Origin: Methylocapsa sp. S129
GTDB lineage: Bacteria; Pseudomonadota; Alphaproteobacteria; Rhizobiales; Beijerinckiaceae
Direction: 5' to 3'
Length of the DNA: 64,000 nucleotides
NCBI RefSeq assembly: GCF_009765995.1
Contig: NZ_LMUI01000048.1
Location: 397,144 to 461,143, forward strand
The notes beneath the pieces were generated by a model. That model saw only the letters and a list, made by a program, of their open reading frames with translations, made no database searches and was not told the DNA's origin. Position numbers and translations under genes: made by a program. Below, in pieces: positions 52,484 to 59,440 of this stretch (the stretch's first letter is position 1; the number at the start of each line of letters is the position of its first letter).

Positions 52484-52879
52484 TTATTTGCGGTACTGCT
52501 CGTCGGTGACGTGCTCCAGCCAGTCGACGGGCGAACCGTTCAGCTTCTCCTGGATCGCGATATGGCTCATGGCTGTGGTCGCCGCGGCCCCGTGCCAGTG
52601 CTTCTCGCCCGGCTCAAACCAGACGACGTCGCCGGGCCGGATTTCCTCGATGGGGCCGCCCTCGCGCTGCACCCGGCCACAGCCGCTCGTCACGATCAGC
52701 GTTTGGCCGAGCGGATGGGTATGCCAGGCCGTGCGGGCGCCCGGCTCGAAAGTGACGAGCGCGCCGGCGACGCGGGCAGGGTCGGGCGGGCTGAACAGCG
52801 GGTCGATGCGGACCGCGCCCGTAAACCAGTCGGCCGGTCCCTTGCCGGAAGGCTGAAAGCCTGGTCGCTTGATCTCCAT
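52484..52879 (-). CDS. Cupin domain-containing protein
   Basis: A 131-residue single-domain cupin. Motif 1 reads [25 protein letters not shown] (two His) and motif 2 is [27 protein letters not shown] (His), so a metal site is likely. This form (RIDPLFSPP start) matches the carboxymuconolactone-decarboxylase-associated cupins, often found with AKR/ADH genes under LysR control. First gene of the minus-strand redox cluster, divergent from the LysR gene. Confidence 0.9.
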   Translation of the reverse strand: MEIKRPGFQPSGKGPADWFTGAVRIDPLFSPPDPARVAGALVTFEPGARTAWHTHPLGQTLIVTSGCGRVQREGGPIEEIRPGDVVWFEPGEKHWHGAAATTAMSHIAIQEKLNGSPVDWLEHVTDEQYRK

Positions 52880-53030
52880 CGTCCGTCTCCATCGTTCGCC
52901 ATGGGTCCAGGGTCGCCTCGCCCTGCTGAGGGCGCCGGGCGGTCCGTGGCTGTCGGTGAAGTATTTAAAGGGTGTGTCTGTCCAGGATTAGGCGTTAAAG
53001 TCCGAATGGACCTATAAGTTGAGCTTCTGA

Positions 53031-53948
53031 ATGCCCCGCGCCGATCTCAACGATATCGCAGCTTTTCTCGCAGTGGCTCGCGAGCGCAGCTTCACACGCG
53101 CCGCCGCGCAGCTCGGCGTCTCGCAATCGGCGCTGAGCCAGACCGTTCGCGGGCTCGAGGCGCGGCTCGGCATCCGGCTGCTGACCCGCACAACACGCAG
53201 CGTCGCGCCGACCGAAGCCGGGGAGCGGTTGATCCGCGCCGCCGGGCCGCGCCTTGAGGAGGTCGACGCGGAACTGGCCGCACTGAGCGCGCTGCGCGAC
53301 AAGCCTTCCGGCACGATCCGCATCACGATGCACGACCACGCTCTAAAAACAGTCCTCTGGCCTGCCCTGGAGAAGCTTCTGCCGGATTACCCGGATATCA
53401 AAGTGGAGGCCATCATCGACTACGGCCTGACCGACATCGTCGCGGGGCGCTACGACGCCGGCATTCGCGCCGGCGAGATGGTGGCGCAGGACATGGTCGC
53501 CGTGCGCATCGGGCCGGACCTGCGCTGGGCGGTCGTCGGCGCGCCGTCCTATTTCGCCAAACGGGCAATGCCGAAGATTCCGCAAGACCTGACCGGCCAT
53601 ATCTGCGTCAACCTGCGCCTGCCGACCCATGGCGGGCTCTATGCCTGGGAATTCGAGAAAGGCGGCCGCGAGCTGAGGGTGAGGGTCGAGGGGCAACTCG
53701 TGTTTAACGGAAGCGCCCCCATACTCGACGCTGCATTGGCGGGGTTCGGCCTCGCCTATCTGCCCGAGGACAGCGTGAAGACGCATCTCGCGGAGGGGAG
53801 GCTCATCCGCGCGCTCGCCGATTGGTGTCCGCCCTATCCCGGCTACCACCTCTACTATCCAAGCCGTCGCCAGCCCACGCCCGCCTTCGCTTTGCTGGTC
53901 AATGCGCTGCGCTACCGAGACGCCCCGCGGACCGTGCGGAAGTCTTGA
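53031..53948 (+). CDS. LysR family transcriptional regulator
   Basis: A 305-residue LTTR. The N-terminal HTH is DLNDIAAFLAVARERSFTRAAAQLGVSQSALSQTVRGLEARLGIRLLTRTTRSVAPTEAG, followed by the effector-binding domain with YDAGIRAGEMVAQDMVAVRIG. It is divergent from the cupin-SDR-ADH-DUF2255-AKR genes across 151 bp, so it is their likely regulator. The intergenic region contains AT-rich GTATTTAAAG but no clear T-N11-A box could be fixed. Confidence 0.93.
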   Translation: MPRADLNDIAAFLAVARERSFTRAAAQLGVSQSALSQTVRGLEARLGIRLLTRTTRSVAPTEAGERLIRAAGPRLEEVDAELAALSALRDKPSGTIRITMHDHALKTVLWPALEKLLPDYPDIKVEAIIDYGLTDIVAGRYDAGIRAGEMVAQDMVAVRIGPDLRWAVVGAPSYFAKRAMPKIPQDLTGHICVNLRLPTHGGLYAWEFEKGGRELRVRVEGQLVFNGSAPILDAALAGFGLAYLPEDSVKTHLAEGRLIRALADWCPPYPGYHLYYPSRRQPTPAFALLVNALRYRDAPRTVRKS

Positions 53949-53999
53949 TATCTGCACGGCCCTTGAGCCGCTTCCCGCTCGATGAGCGCCGGATCGTCG

Positions 54000-54236
54000 T
54001 CATCGCTGCAGGCGCCGTTGCCCTTTGCGCCATCGCCAACTGATCCAGACGCTGAGAAACATGCAAAACGCGCCGCCGCCCATAAAGATTTCATAGAGCC
54101 AGAAGCTTTGCCCTCCCGTCTCAGGCTTCCCCGCGAATTGTACGACGACGCCAGCCAGTATCAGGACAGCGCCGACCAGCAAAAGCGCCGTTGCGCCGAG
54201 CGGAAGCAGGTTTTTCATGACAGGGCTATTGCGCAT
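54000..54236 (-). CDS. Small two-helix membrane protein
   Basis: A 78-residue protein with two hydrophobic segments (LLPLGATALLLVGAVLILAGVVVQFAG and FWLYEIFMGGGAFCMFLSVWISW) joined by a short polar loop, ending in a basic tail (RWRKGQRRLQR). ATG 54236 has GGGAG seven bases upstream; a longer frame from 54269 lacks a site. No family recognised. Monocistronic, facing away from the LysR gene's 3' end. Confidence 0.65.
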   Translation of the reverse strand: MRNSPVMKNLLPLGATALLLVGAVLILAGVVVQFAGKPETGGQSFWLYEIFMGGGAFCMFLSVWISWRWRKGQRRLQR

Positions 54237-54416
54237 GATGTTGCTCCCGGCGCTTGTGGCCGCGGCCAAGCAGCGGCGAGGACATGAACTGGATCAGATG
54301 GCAGCTTTGTGGCGCCCCGCCTCTCTCAGAAATAGCCAATTTTCGACCGAGAGTCTGTGCGTCATCATTCTTGATATTGGGCGCCGCACCAAGCTCTCGA
54401 ATGGCGCCTTTGCGCG

Positions 54417-54992
54417 TCAGCCGATCCCTGGGCTGGACGCGGAGAGATCGCGCACTTTACGGAAGGCTTGCGCGAGATGGTCGCCCAGACCGCTCGAACC
54501 GTCGTCGAACCAACACGCGACGGCGTGGCCGAGCGCGGCCATCCCCATCTGGGCCGCGAGCATCGCCGCGTGATCGGGAACGCCTCGCTCGCGTAGCGCC
54601 GACGCTAACCCCGCGATCAACGATCTGGTTTTGGCAAGCGCACGTTCCTGAAGCGCCGGGCTTCTCTCGATGAGGCGATGCCGAGGCTCGGCGAAGGAGC
54701 GGTTCTCAACGAAAAGCCGCTCCGCCGCCTCGAAGGCGCGGAACAACGCGTCCCAGGGGCCAAGCTCGGCCGGCGCCTCACGCAGGGCGCTGTTCAGGAT
54801 GTCGCTGAGCGCCGTCTCGCCGTCAAACAGCACCTCCCGCTTGTCGGCGAAGTGACGGAAAAAGGTGCGTTCCGTGACCCCTGCTTTCGCGGCGATCTCG
54901 GCGGCTGTGGTCAGCTCATAGCCACGTTCTCCGAACAGTTCCAAGGCCGCCTGCTGAAGACGGCGGCGCACTTTCTCTCCGCTTCGAGGCAT
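54417..54992 (-). CDS. TetR family transcriptional regulator
   Basis: About 191 residues. The N-terminal HTH is LQQAALELFGERGYELTTAAEIAAKAGVTERTFFRHFADKREVLFD. The C-terminal part is an all-helical ligand domain. The frame reaches an ATG at 55031 that lies inside a large palindrome; ATG 54992 (or 55004) is more credible. It is divergent from a quinone-oxidoreductase-like gene, with the palindrome in between. Confidence 0.88.
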   Translation of the reverse strand: MPRSGEKVRRRLQQAALELFGERGYELTTAAEIAAKAGVTERTFFRHFADKREVLFDGETALSDILNSALREAPAELGPWDALFRAFEAAERLFVENRSFAEPRHRLIERSPALQERALAKTRSLIAGLASALRERGVPDHAAMLAAQMGMAALGHAVACWFDDGSSGLGDHLAQAFRKVRDLSASSPGIG

Positions 54993-55016
54993 GGATCGAA
55001 CCATCCGAATGTTATT

Positions 55017-55054
55017 GTCAGTGACTGACATTATCTGTTATGTCAGTCACTGAC
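55017..55054. promoter_or_regulatory. 15-bp perfect inverted repeat, probable TetR operator
   Basis: GTCAGTGACTGACAT and its exact complement ATGTCAGTCACTGAC flank an 8-bp spacer (TATCTGTT). Each arm is itself a near palindrome (GTCAGTGACTGAC), so two dimers could bind. Located between the divergent tetR and oxidoreductase genes, the classic place for a TetR operator. Confidence 0.85.
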
Positions 55055-55134
55055 TGATCCTAGCCGCGCGGCTTGGATTGCACAACCGCCAACAGGCATT
55101 CGCGCCCACGAGGCGACCAGCCAGGAGAACCACG

Positions 55135-56094
55135 ATGGCCGATCAAGCTTCCGCCACCATGAAAACACTTCAGGTCCGTAGCTATGGCGAACCCGCAGAC
55201 GTGCTGCATCTGGAAGAAGTCGCCATTCCCAGCCCAAAGGCGGACCGCATCCGCGTGAGGGTGCATGCGTGCGCGCTCAACCCGGCCGATTGGGCTGTAT
55301 GCAAAGGCTTCTTGGCCGTGCCTCCGCCGCGCGGGATAGGGTTCGACGTGTCGGGAGCCGTTGACGCAATCGGCGAGGGCGTCACAGGCGTCAATATCGG
55401 CGACCTCGTTTTCGGCGTCCCCGATTATAGGGGCTATCCGACCGCCGGGGCGTCGGAGTTTGCGATCCTCGCCGTCTGGCTGCCCGTCCCAAAGGGTCTC
55501 GATCTCGTCGAAGCCGCAGCATTGCCGATGGCCGTCGAAACGGCCACGCGCAGTCTCGATCTTCTCGGACTCGCCGCGGGCCAAACGATTATGATCAATG
55601 GTGGGGGGACGATGACCGGGTTCGCGGCCGTGCAGATCGCACTGTTGCGCGGCGCCCATGTGATCGCCAGCGCAGGCGAAACGTTCGCCGGCCGCTTGCG
55701 CGATCTCGGGGCCAAGGTGACGCCCTACGGCGATGGAATGGTCGAGCGGGTTCGCGCGATCGCGGGTGGAGCGCCCGATTTTGCTCTGCACACGGCGCAG
55801 GTCACGGGCGCGCTGCCCGATCTCATTAAAATCGTGGACGGCGATCCTCGCCGTGTGATGAGCTTTGCCGATTTTGACCAGGATGGTCTCGGCGTCCGCA
55901 CCACAGGGCGGGAGAAGGGCCTGGTTCCTCGCTATGACGTGCTCGGTCGTTACGCGCAGCTTGCCGCTGAAGGCCGGTTTACGATACCGATCGCCCGGAC
56001 CTTCGTTCTGGAGGATTGGCGCGAGGCGCTCGACCTCAGCCAGAACAAGCGGGCTCACGGCAAGCTCGTGCTTTTGCTCGACCGCGCCGCCTGA
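55135..56094 (+). CDS. NADP-dependent oxidoreductase (quinone oxidoreductase-like MDR)
   Basis: A 319-residue zinc-free medium-chain reductase. It opens MKTLQVRSYGEPADVLHLEEVAIPSP, has GFDVSGAVDAIGEGVTGVNIGDLVFGVP, and the nucleotide site is INGGGTMTGFAAVQIALLRGAHVIASAG, a variant of AxxGxVG. There are no catalytic zinc cysteines. Start ATG 55135 follows CCAGGAGAACC. Probably controlled by the divergent TetR protein; such genes answer reactive electrophiles or quinones. The 3' end overlaps the convergent DUF559 gene by 59 bp. Confidence 0.9.
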   Translation: MADQASATMKTLQVRSYGEPADVLHLEEVAIPSPKADRIRVRVHACALNPADWAVCKGFLAVPPPRGIGFDVSGAVDAIGEGVTGVNIGDLVFGVPDYRGYPTAGASEFAILAVWLPVPKGLDLVEAAALPMAVETATRSLDLLGLAAGQTIMINGGGTMTGFAAVQIALLRGAHVIASAGETFAGRLRDLGAKVTPYGDGMVERVRAIAGGAPDFALHTAQVTGALPDLIKIVDGDPRRVMSFADFDQDGLGVRTTGREKGLVPRYDVLGRYAQLAAEGRFTIPIARTFVLEDWREALDLSQNKRAHGKLVLLLDRAA

Positions 56095-56683
56095 CGGGAA
56101 TGGGGGCTTTCGCGCTCCCATGCCTGAAGGCCGCCGGCCCACTTACAAGCTGAGTGATCGGTCTTGCTTTGCAAAAGCCTTGCAGACCGTGCAGAACCGC
56201 GGCGGGCGGCCAGATCTCCCGCACGGCTGTCCGGTTGAGTTTTCTGACACGGCGGCGCTTATTCCCTCCCCCTTGTGGGGGAGGGTTAGGGAGGGGGCTC
56301 GCGCCGCCCTCGGAAGTATCGTCCTGCAGGCGCGGCCTCAGTTCAATCAGCTTCAATCGAATGGTTTCCAGCACGCCGTCGATATTGTGAAAAATCTCGT
56401 CATTGGTAAACCGAAGAACGCTGTAGCCTTGCGAACCCACCGCCGCGGCGCGTAGCATATCGCGCGCGCGTTCCGCGTCGCTCGAATGCGTGGCGCCGTC
56501 GACTTCTATGACGAGCCGCGCCTCGTGGCATGCGAAGTCCACGACGAAGCCCTTGAGGATAACCTGACGCCGAAATCTGAAACCGCCGATCTGTTGGCGT
56601 CTGACGCCATTCCATAAGCGATGTTCGGCGCTGGTCGCATTTGTCCTGAGTCTGCGCGCAATCAGTTTTAACCGGTGAGGCAT
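56036..56683 (-). CDS. DUF559 domain (Vsr-like endonuclease fold) protein with repeat-derived tail
   Basis: A 215-residue frame. Residues 1-115 form a DUF559 domain: ARRLRTNATSAEHRLWNGVRRQQIGGFRFRRQ, then VVDFACHEARLVIEVDGATH (the D...E-x-D nuclease core) and YSVLRFTNDEIFHNIDGVLETI. From about residue 120 the frame reads through a GC-rich palindrome (SPLPNPPPQGGG) and into the antisense of the oxidoreductase gene, so the last 80-90 residues are probably read-through after loss of the native stop. Role unknown; related proteins accompany repeats and mobile DNA. Confidence 0.78.
   Translation of the reverse strand: MPHRLKLIARRLRTNATSAEHRLWNGVRRQQIGGFRFRRQVILKGFVVDFACHEARLVIEVDGATHSSDAERARDMLRAAAVGSQGYSVLRFTNDEIFHNIDGVLETIRLKLIELRPRLQDDTSEGGASPLPNPPPQGGGNKRRRVRKLNRTAVREIWPPAAVLHGLQGFCKARPITQLVSGPAAFRHGSAKAPIPVRRRGRAKARACREPACSG
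56222..56238 (-). repeat. 17-bp dispersed repeat, copy 1
   Basis: On the minus strand it reads TCAACCGGACAGCCGTG. Two further copies (plus strand) lie at 56826-56842 (identical) and 58914-58931 (one extra A). All three sit in the gene-poor repeat zone beside palindromes. This copy is in the 3' part of the DUF559 frame. Confidence 0.7.
56264..56297 (+). repeat. GC-rich palindromic repeat, copy 1
   Basis: The hairpin CCCTCCCCC-TTGT-GGGGGAGGG is followed by TTAGGGAGGGGG. An inverted copy lies at 56691-56727, so the two flank the DUF559 domain. Short C/G-rich hairpins of this form are common intergenic repeats in alphaproteobacteria. Confidence 0.8.
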
Positions 56684-56690
56684 GCGCGAC

Positions 56691-56727
56691 CCCCCTCCCT
56701 AACCCTCCCCCACAAGGGGGGAGGGGA
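56691..56727 (-). repeat. GC-rich palindromic repeat, copy 2 (inverted)
   Basis: Reverse complement of the repeat at 56264-56297, with one extra base in the C-run. It begins 8 bp before the DUF559 start codon. The pair forms an inverted repeat about 430 bp apart around the gene. Confidence 0.8.
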
Positions 56728-56825
56728 TTCCAGCGCTCTAAATCCTATCGCGCGAATCTGCGTCCGTTGAGCGCCATTCGTCCCATTCGCGCCATCTCTT
56801 GTCCTTCCGAGCTACGCCAATTTCC

Positions 56826-56842
56826 TCAACCGGACAGCCGTG
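56826..56842 (+). repeat. 17-bp dispersed repeat, copy 2
   Basis: TCAACCGGACAGCCGTG, identical to copy 1 in opposite orientation. It lies in the roughly 300-bp gene-free stretch between the DUF559 gene and the secreted-protein gene; nothing else was recognised there besides the GC-rich palindrome. Confidence 0.7.
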
Positions 56843-56979
56843 GGTCTCCAACTGGTTCATTCTGGTCGCAGAATGGGGCTCGGCGCCACGACGCTCGGGC
56901 GCCGCTGGGACGGCCTCTGCCTCCAACATTTGGTTGAAGCGTTGGTCGCGCCGCGGCCATGCGCTTGTCTTGGCTGGCG

Positions 56980-57483
56980 CTATTGCGGCTCGTTGCCGAT
57001 CGGCGGAGCACAAGGTTTTATCGGCAAGGACCCTGTCCATTTATTGTAATGGATGCAGACCTCAACCGTCATCTTGTCGGATGCGTCGTCCCCGGTCCAA
57101 GCGGCGCGCATGTCGTACCAATAGTGCTGGTGGCAATAGTCGCCCGGACCGCCGTGGACGGCGACATTGACGGCGCCAAAGCCGCGCGTCGCCATATCGT
57201 AGACTGACGTAAATAACTCGCCTCCCGTGATGACGTCACCGTCCGGGATGTCTTGAATTGACAGGGCCTCCAATTCTGGATTGGCGCCGCGTCCAGCTTT
57301 GTAAACATGCGTTCCATCCGGCTTGCACCTCGGCGAATCCGCCGTGCAAAGCAGTATTTCTACGAGATAGCCCGGCTGGTCGACTCCCGGGGAAGCGGGA
57401 CACGGTTCGTGCGCCTGGCCACGATGGATTGCGCCCAGCGAAAAGAGCGCCGCGGCGAGAAGGATGCGCCACTTCGTGTTCAT
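56980..57483 (-). CDS. Secreted Cys-rich protein of unknown function
   Basis: A 167-residue protein starting at ATG 57483 after AAGGATCGGCAA. A signal peptide covers residues 1-25 (WRILLAAALFSLGAIHRGQAHA-like, cleavage near AHE). The mature part has six cysteines (HEPCP, LLCTAD, PRCKP, DYCHQHYWYD, EVCIHY, KPCAPP), enough for three disulfides, and a His/aromatic cluster CHQHYWYD. GDVITGGELFTSVYDM is another distinctive segment. No family recognised. Confidence 0.75.
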   Translation of the reverse strand: MNTKWRILLAAALFSLGAIHRGQAHEPCPASPGVDQPGYLVEILLCTADSPRCKPDGTHVYKAGRGANPELEALSIQDIPDGDVITGGELFTSVYDMATRGFGAVNVAVHGGPGDYCHQHYWYDMRAAWTGDDASDKMTVEVCIHYNKWTGSLPIKPCAPPIGNEPQ

Positions 57484-57653
57484 TTGCCGATCCTTGCCCA
57501 ATCGATCGCATGAAATGCGCGCGCGACTATGGCGGAGTTCGTGGGTCCGCCTCGCCGATCTGCGAATGATCCAGAGGGGATGCCGACTCAGAATCTGAAA
57601 ACTTTTGATCGAAATAGTCGAGGATGATCCATTGTTTCGCATGGCGGAGCGTG
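57484..57653. other. Intergenic region, left of the cloverleaf element
   Basis: The 344-bp gap between the two exported-protein genes holds the 94-bp cloverleaf palindrome described separately. The rest, including this part with the presumed promoter of the secreted-protein gene, shows nothing recognisable. Confidence 0.5.
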
Positions 57654-57747
57654 TTTCACCTCAGAAGGTTGGTCAAGTGCGCGCGAAAGCGCGCCGCCTC
57701 CGGCGGTCGCCCGCAGGGCGACACTTGACCAACCTTCTGAGGTGAAA
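57654..57747. repeat. Perfect 94-bp cloverleaf palindrome
   Basis: A 26-bp perfect stem (57654-57679 with 57722-57747; inner end GGTTGGTCAAGTG / CACTTGACCAACC) encloses three perfect hairpins that abut with no unpaired base between them. Hairpin 1 is CGCGC-GAAA-GCGCG (57680-57693), hairpin 2 is CCGCC-TCC-GGCGG (57694-57706), and hairpin 3 is TCGCCC-GCA-GGGCGA (57707-57721). The only unpaired bases are the three loops (4, 3 and 3 nt). No T-run follows on either strand, so it is not an ordinary terminator. It lies between two minus-strand genes. Confidence 0.9.
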
Positions 57748-57827
57748 AAAATGCCTCCATGCGAACAATGGCTCAATAACGAAACTGTCCCCGATATCAG
57801 TTCGATTCAATCAATTCTCATCTCGCT

Positions 57828-58478
57828 CTATACCTTCTCCAGCTTCAACCGGATGGCGTAACGCAGATCGCCTCCGGCGCTTTTGGGCACCAATTCGTCG
57901 ATATCCAGCGCTCTTGGCCCAATCATCGGGAACGGATCGAAGACAAAGCCGGCGACCAGCGGCGTCGGCCCGCTGGCTTTGGCGTAGGCGACCGCCGTCA
58001 ACACCACCGGATGCCCGCCGCCGACCAGGATGAGCGGGTCGCCATTCGACACCGCGTCGATCAGCGCGTTTTGGTCGAATTTGCCTCCCGGCGCGTCGGA
58101 ATCGAATATGGGTTCAGCGGAAACGCCGAACGCGACGCCGTCATCGTCCTTCCAGGCGCGCGCCAGCGGCCTAATGGCGGAGGAACTCGAATCCAACGCC
58201 ACCTTATCGACGTCCCCATAGGCTTCCTGGGCGATGCGCGGCTGCTGGACCACGTGCCCATAGGTGGCGAAGACAACGGCGACGCAGGCGATCCAGATGG
58301 CGGCTGGGTCATGCCGCGCGTGATAGGTCTCCTGATAGGCGTCATGAACGTCGATGAAGGTCTTGCACAATTCGCCGCCGTGCTTCGGGTCGGCGATGCA
58401 ACGCACATTGGCGCGCGCCATAGTCGCGACAACCAGCGGCGCCAGCGCCCCGACGAGAAAGTGACGTCTCGTGCGCAT
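57828..58478 (-). CDS. Tat-exported protein with possible papain-like peptidase fold
   Basis: A 216-residue protein. The twin-arginine signal is TRRHFLVGALAPLVVATMARA. The mature part carries CIADPKHGGELCKTFIDVHDAY, CVAVVFATYGHVVQQPRIAQEAYGD (a Cys followed by a helix, as in papain-like folds), NGDPLILVGGGHPVVLTAVAYAK (His) and FVFDPFPMIGPR (Asp/aromatic). The Cys...GGGHPVVLTAV...DP order resembles C39-like peptidases and their relatives. Start ATG 58478 after GGGAGGATGCAGGAC. Peptidase activity is a hypothesis. Confidence 0.72.
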   Translation of the reverse strand: MRTRRHFLVGALAPLVVATMARANVRCIADPKHGGELCKTFIDVHDAYQETYHARHDPAAIWIACVAVVFATYGHVVQQPRIAQEAYGDVDKVALDSSSSAIRPLARAWKDDDGVAFGVSAEPIFDSDAPGGKFDQNALIDAVSNGDPLILVGGGHPVVLTAVAYAKASGPTPLVAGFVFDPFPMIGPRALDIDELVPKSAGGDLRYAIRLKLEKV

Positions 58479-58725
58479 GTCCTGCATCCTCCCGGGATAT
58501 TGCTGTAACTTCACATGTTACCATACAACCTGGCGTGGTCGGGTGCAAGCGAGCCGTTTCAGGCCGCGGGCCGGAAACCGCGGCGCGACGGCCGGCTTGT
58601 GGAGCGCTCAGGCATTCGCGTCGTCGGCAAACGATTGGAAATGCGGGCGATCGCAAGGACCGGCACCGGGGCGGACATGGATTCGCGCTAACGGTTGAGG
58701 TGGCGCGAATGCCATCGTCGTGCTC

Positions 58726-58773
58726 GCCGTCAAGGGCAAGCCGCTTCGCGGGCGCTACGCGCCCCTTGACGGC
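58726..58773. repeat. Multi-hairpin palindrome, GTCAAGG stem
   Basis: The outer stem GCCGTCAAGGG / CCCTTGACGGC (11 bp) encloses CAAG, hairpin CCGC-TTC-GCGG and hairpin GCGC-TAC-GCGC. The layout (GTCAAG...CTTGAC stem with abutting GC-rich mini-hairpins) matches the larger cloverleaf at 57654 on a smaller scale. Confidence 0.75.
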
Positions 58774-58869
58774 TGCGCACACCAAAGCGACATGGATAGG
58801 AATTGCCGCGCCGACGAGACGCAGTCACCCCGCAGGGGCCGTAACGAAGTGAAGGAGCGGCGCAGCCGC

Positions 58870-58917
58870 TTGACGGCGCCTCGGCGGCGTGGCGCTCTCC
58901 CAAGCGCCCCGCGTCAA
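58870..58917. repeat. Multi-hairpin palindrome, TTGACG stem
   Basis: The outer stem TTGACG / CGTCAA encloses a CGCC-TC-GGCG hairpin and GGCGCT-CTCCCA-AGCGCC. It is a weaker third member of the group; the stem words are the same (TTGAC/GTCAA) but in inverted order. It runs directly into the third 17-bp dispersed repeat. Confidence 0.55.
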
Positions 58918-58931
58918 ACCGGACAGCCGTG
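58914..58931 (+). repeat. 17-bp dispersed repeat, copy 3
   Basis: TCAAACCGGACAGCCGTG differs from copies 1 and 2 by one inserted A. It overlaps the right arm of the preceding palindrome by four bases. Confidence 0.6.
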
Positions 58932-59071
58932 GGCTTATCCCGACCATGATGTCCACAGCTTGCATCATCATGAAATCCTGCGTTCTCCGTGCACGCTTGA
59001 GTTTCCCCGGACAGCGCTGCCTTGTGCGAGGGGCGGAAGCCCTCGCGCCCGGCCTAAGCGGGGCAGGCAGT

Positions 59072-59098
59072 ATATTCTTTCTGAAAAGAAGAATATAT
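59072..59098. repeat. AT-rich hairpin
   Basis: TATATTCTT / AAGAATATA is a perfect 9-bp inverted repeat with a 9-nt loop in a gene-free stretch. It could be an operator remnant or cruciform. No adjacent gene would clearly use it. Confidence 0.45.
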
Positions 59099-59440
59099 GA
59101 TAGTCTTCTCGTCTTGTTTTCCAAAAAGATGAGCGATGGAGAGGCCCGTCTTAAAGGCTCAAGTCCCTTCCGCCCGAAAGCCTGGTCAGCACGCGCGGGC
59201 GCGGTTTTGCGTCCGAAAATTTCGATGGGGAAGCCAAAACAGGGTCAAGCCTTTGATATCGCTCATTTCGCGGATGGAAATGCGCTTCCGCGCGCGTGAG
59301 AATCAAGGACTTAGAGGGTGTTTTGATGGACCGCGGTCGGTCATTCGAGGGTTCCGGCTATTCCCGGGCTATTCCCGCCAAGGTCTTTGCCGCCCTTGTG
59401 CGCCACGGACGGGACGTCGCCGAGCATCGGGCCGATGGAA

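Larger units (their letters stand above)
58479..59440. other. Gene-free repeat zone
   Basis: About 960 bp without a convincing gene; frames in it have no ribosome sites or family features. It contains two multi-hairpin palindromes (58726-58773 and 58870-58917), one 17-bp dispersed repeat (58914-58931) and an AT-rich hairpin (59072-59098), each listed separately. Confidence 0.6.

Noticed and set aside
56264-56727. Reading the paired GC-rich repeats as insertion-sequence ends
   Set aside because: The arms are short simple hairpins, the gene between is not a transposase and no target duplication was seen.
56799-57170. 123-codon plus-strand frame starting MSFRATPISSTGQ
   Set aside because: Runs through a dispersed repeat and the antisense of the secreted-protein gene; no family similarity seen.
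57654-57747. Reading the cloverleaf as a transcription terminator or tRNA
   Set aside because: No T-run on either strand, and arm lengths, loops and lack of a CCA/acceptor pattern do not fit a tRNA.
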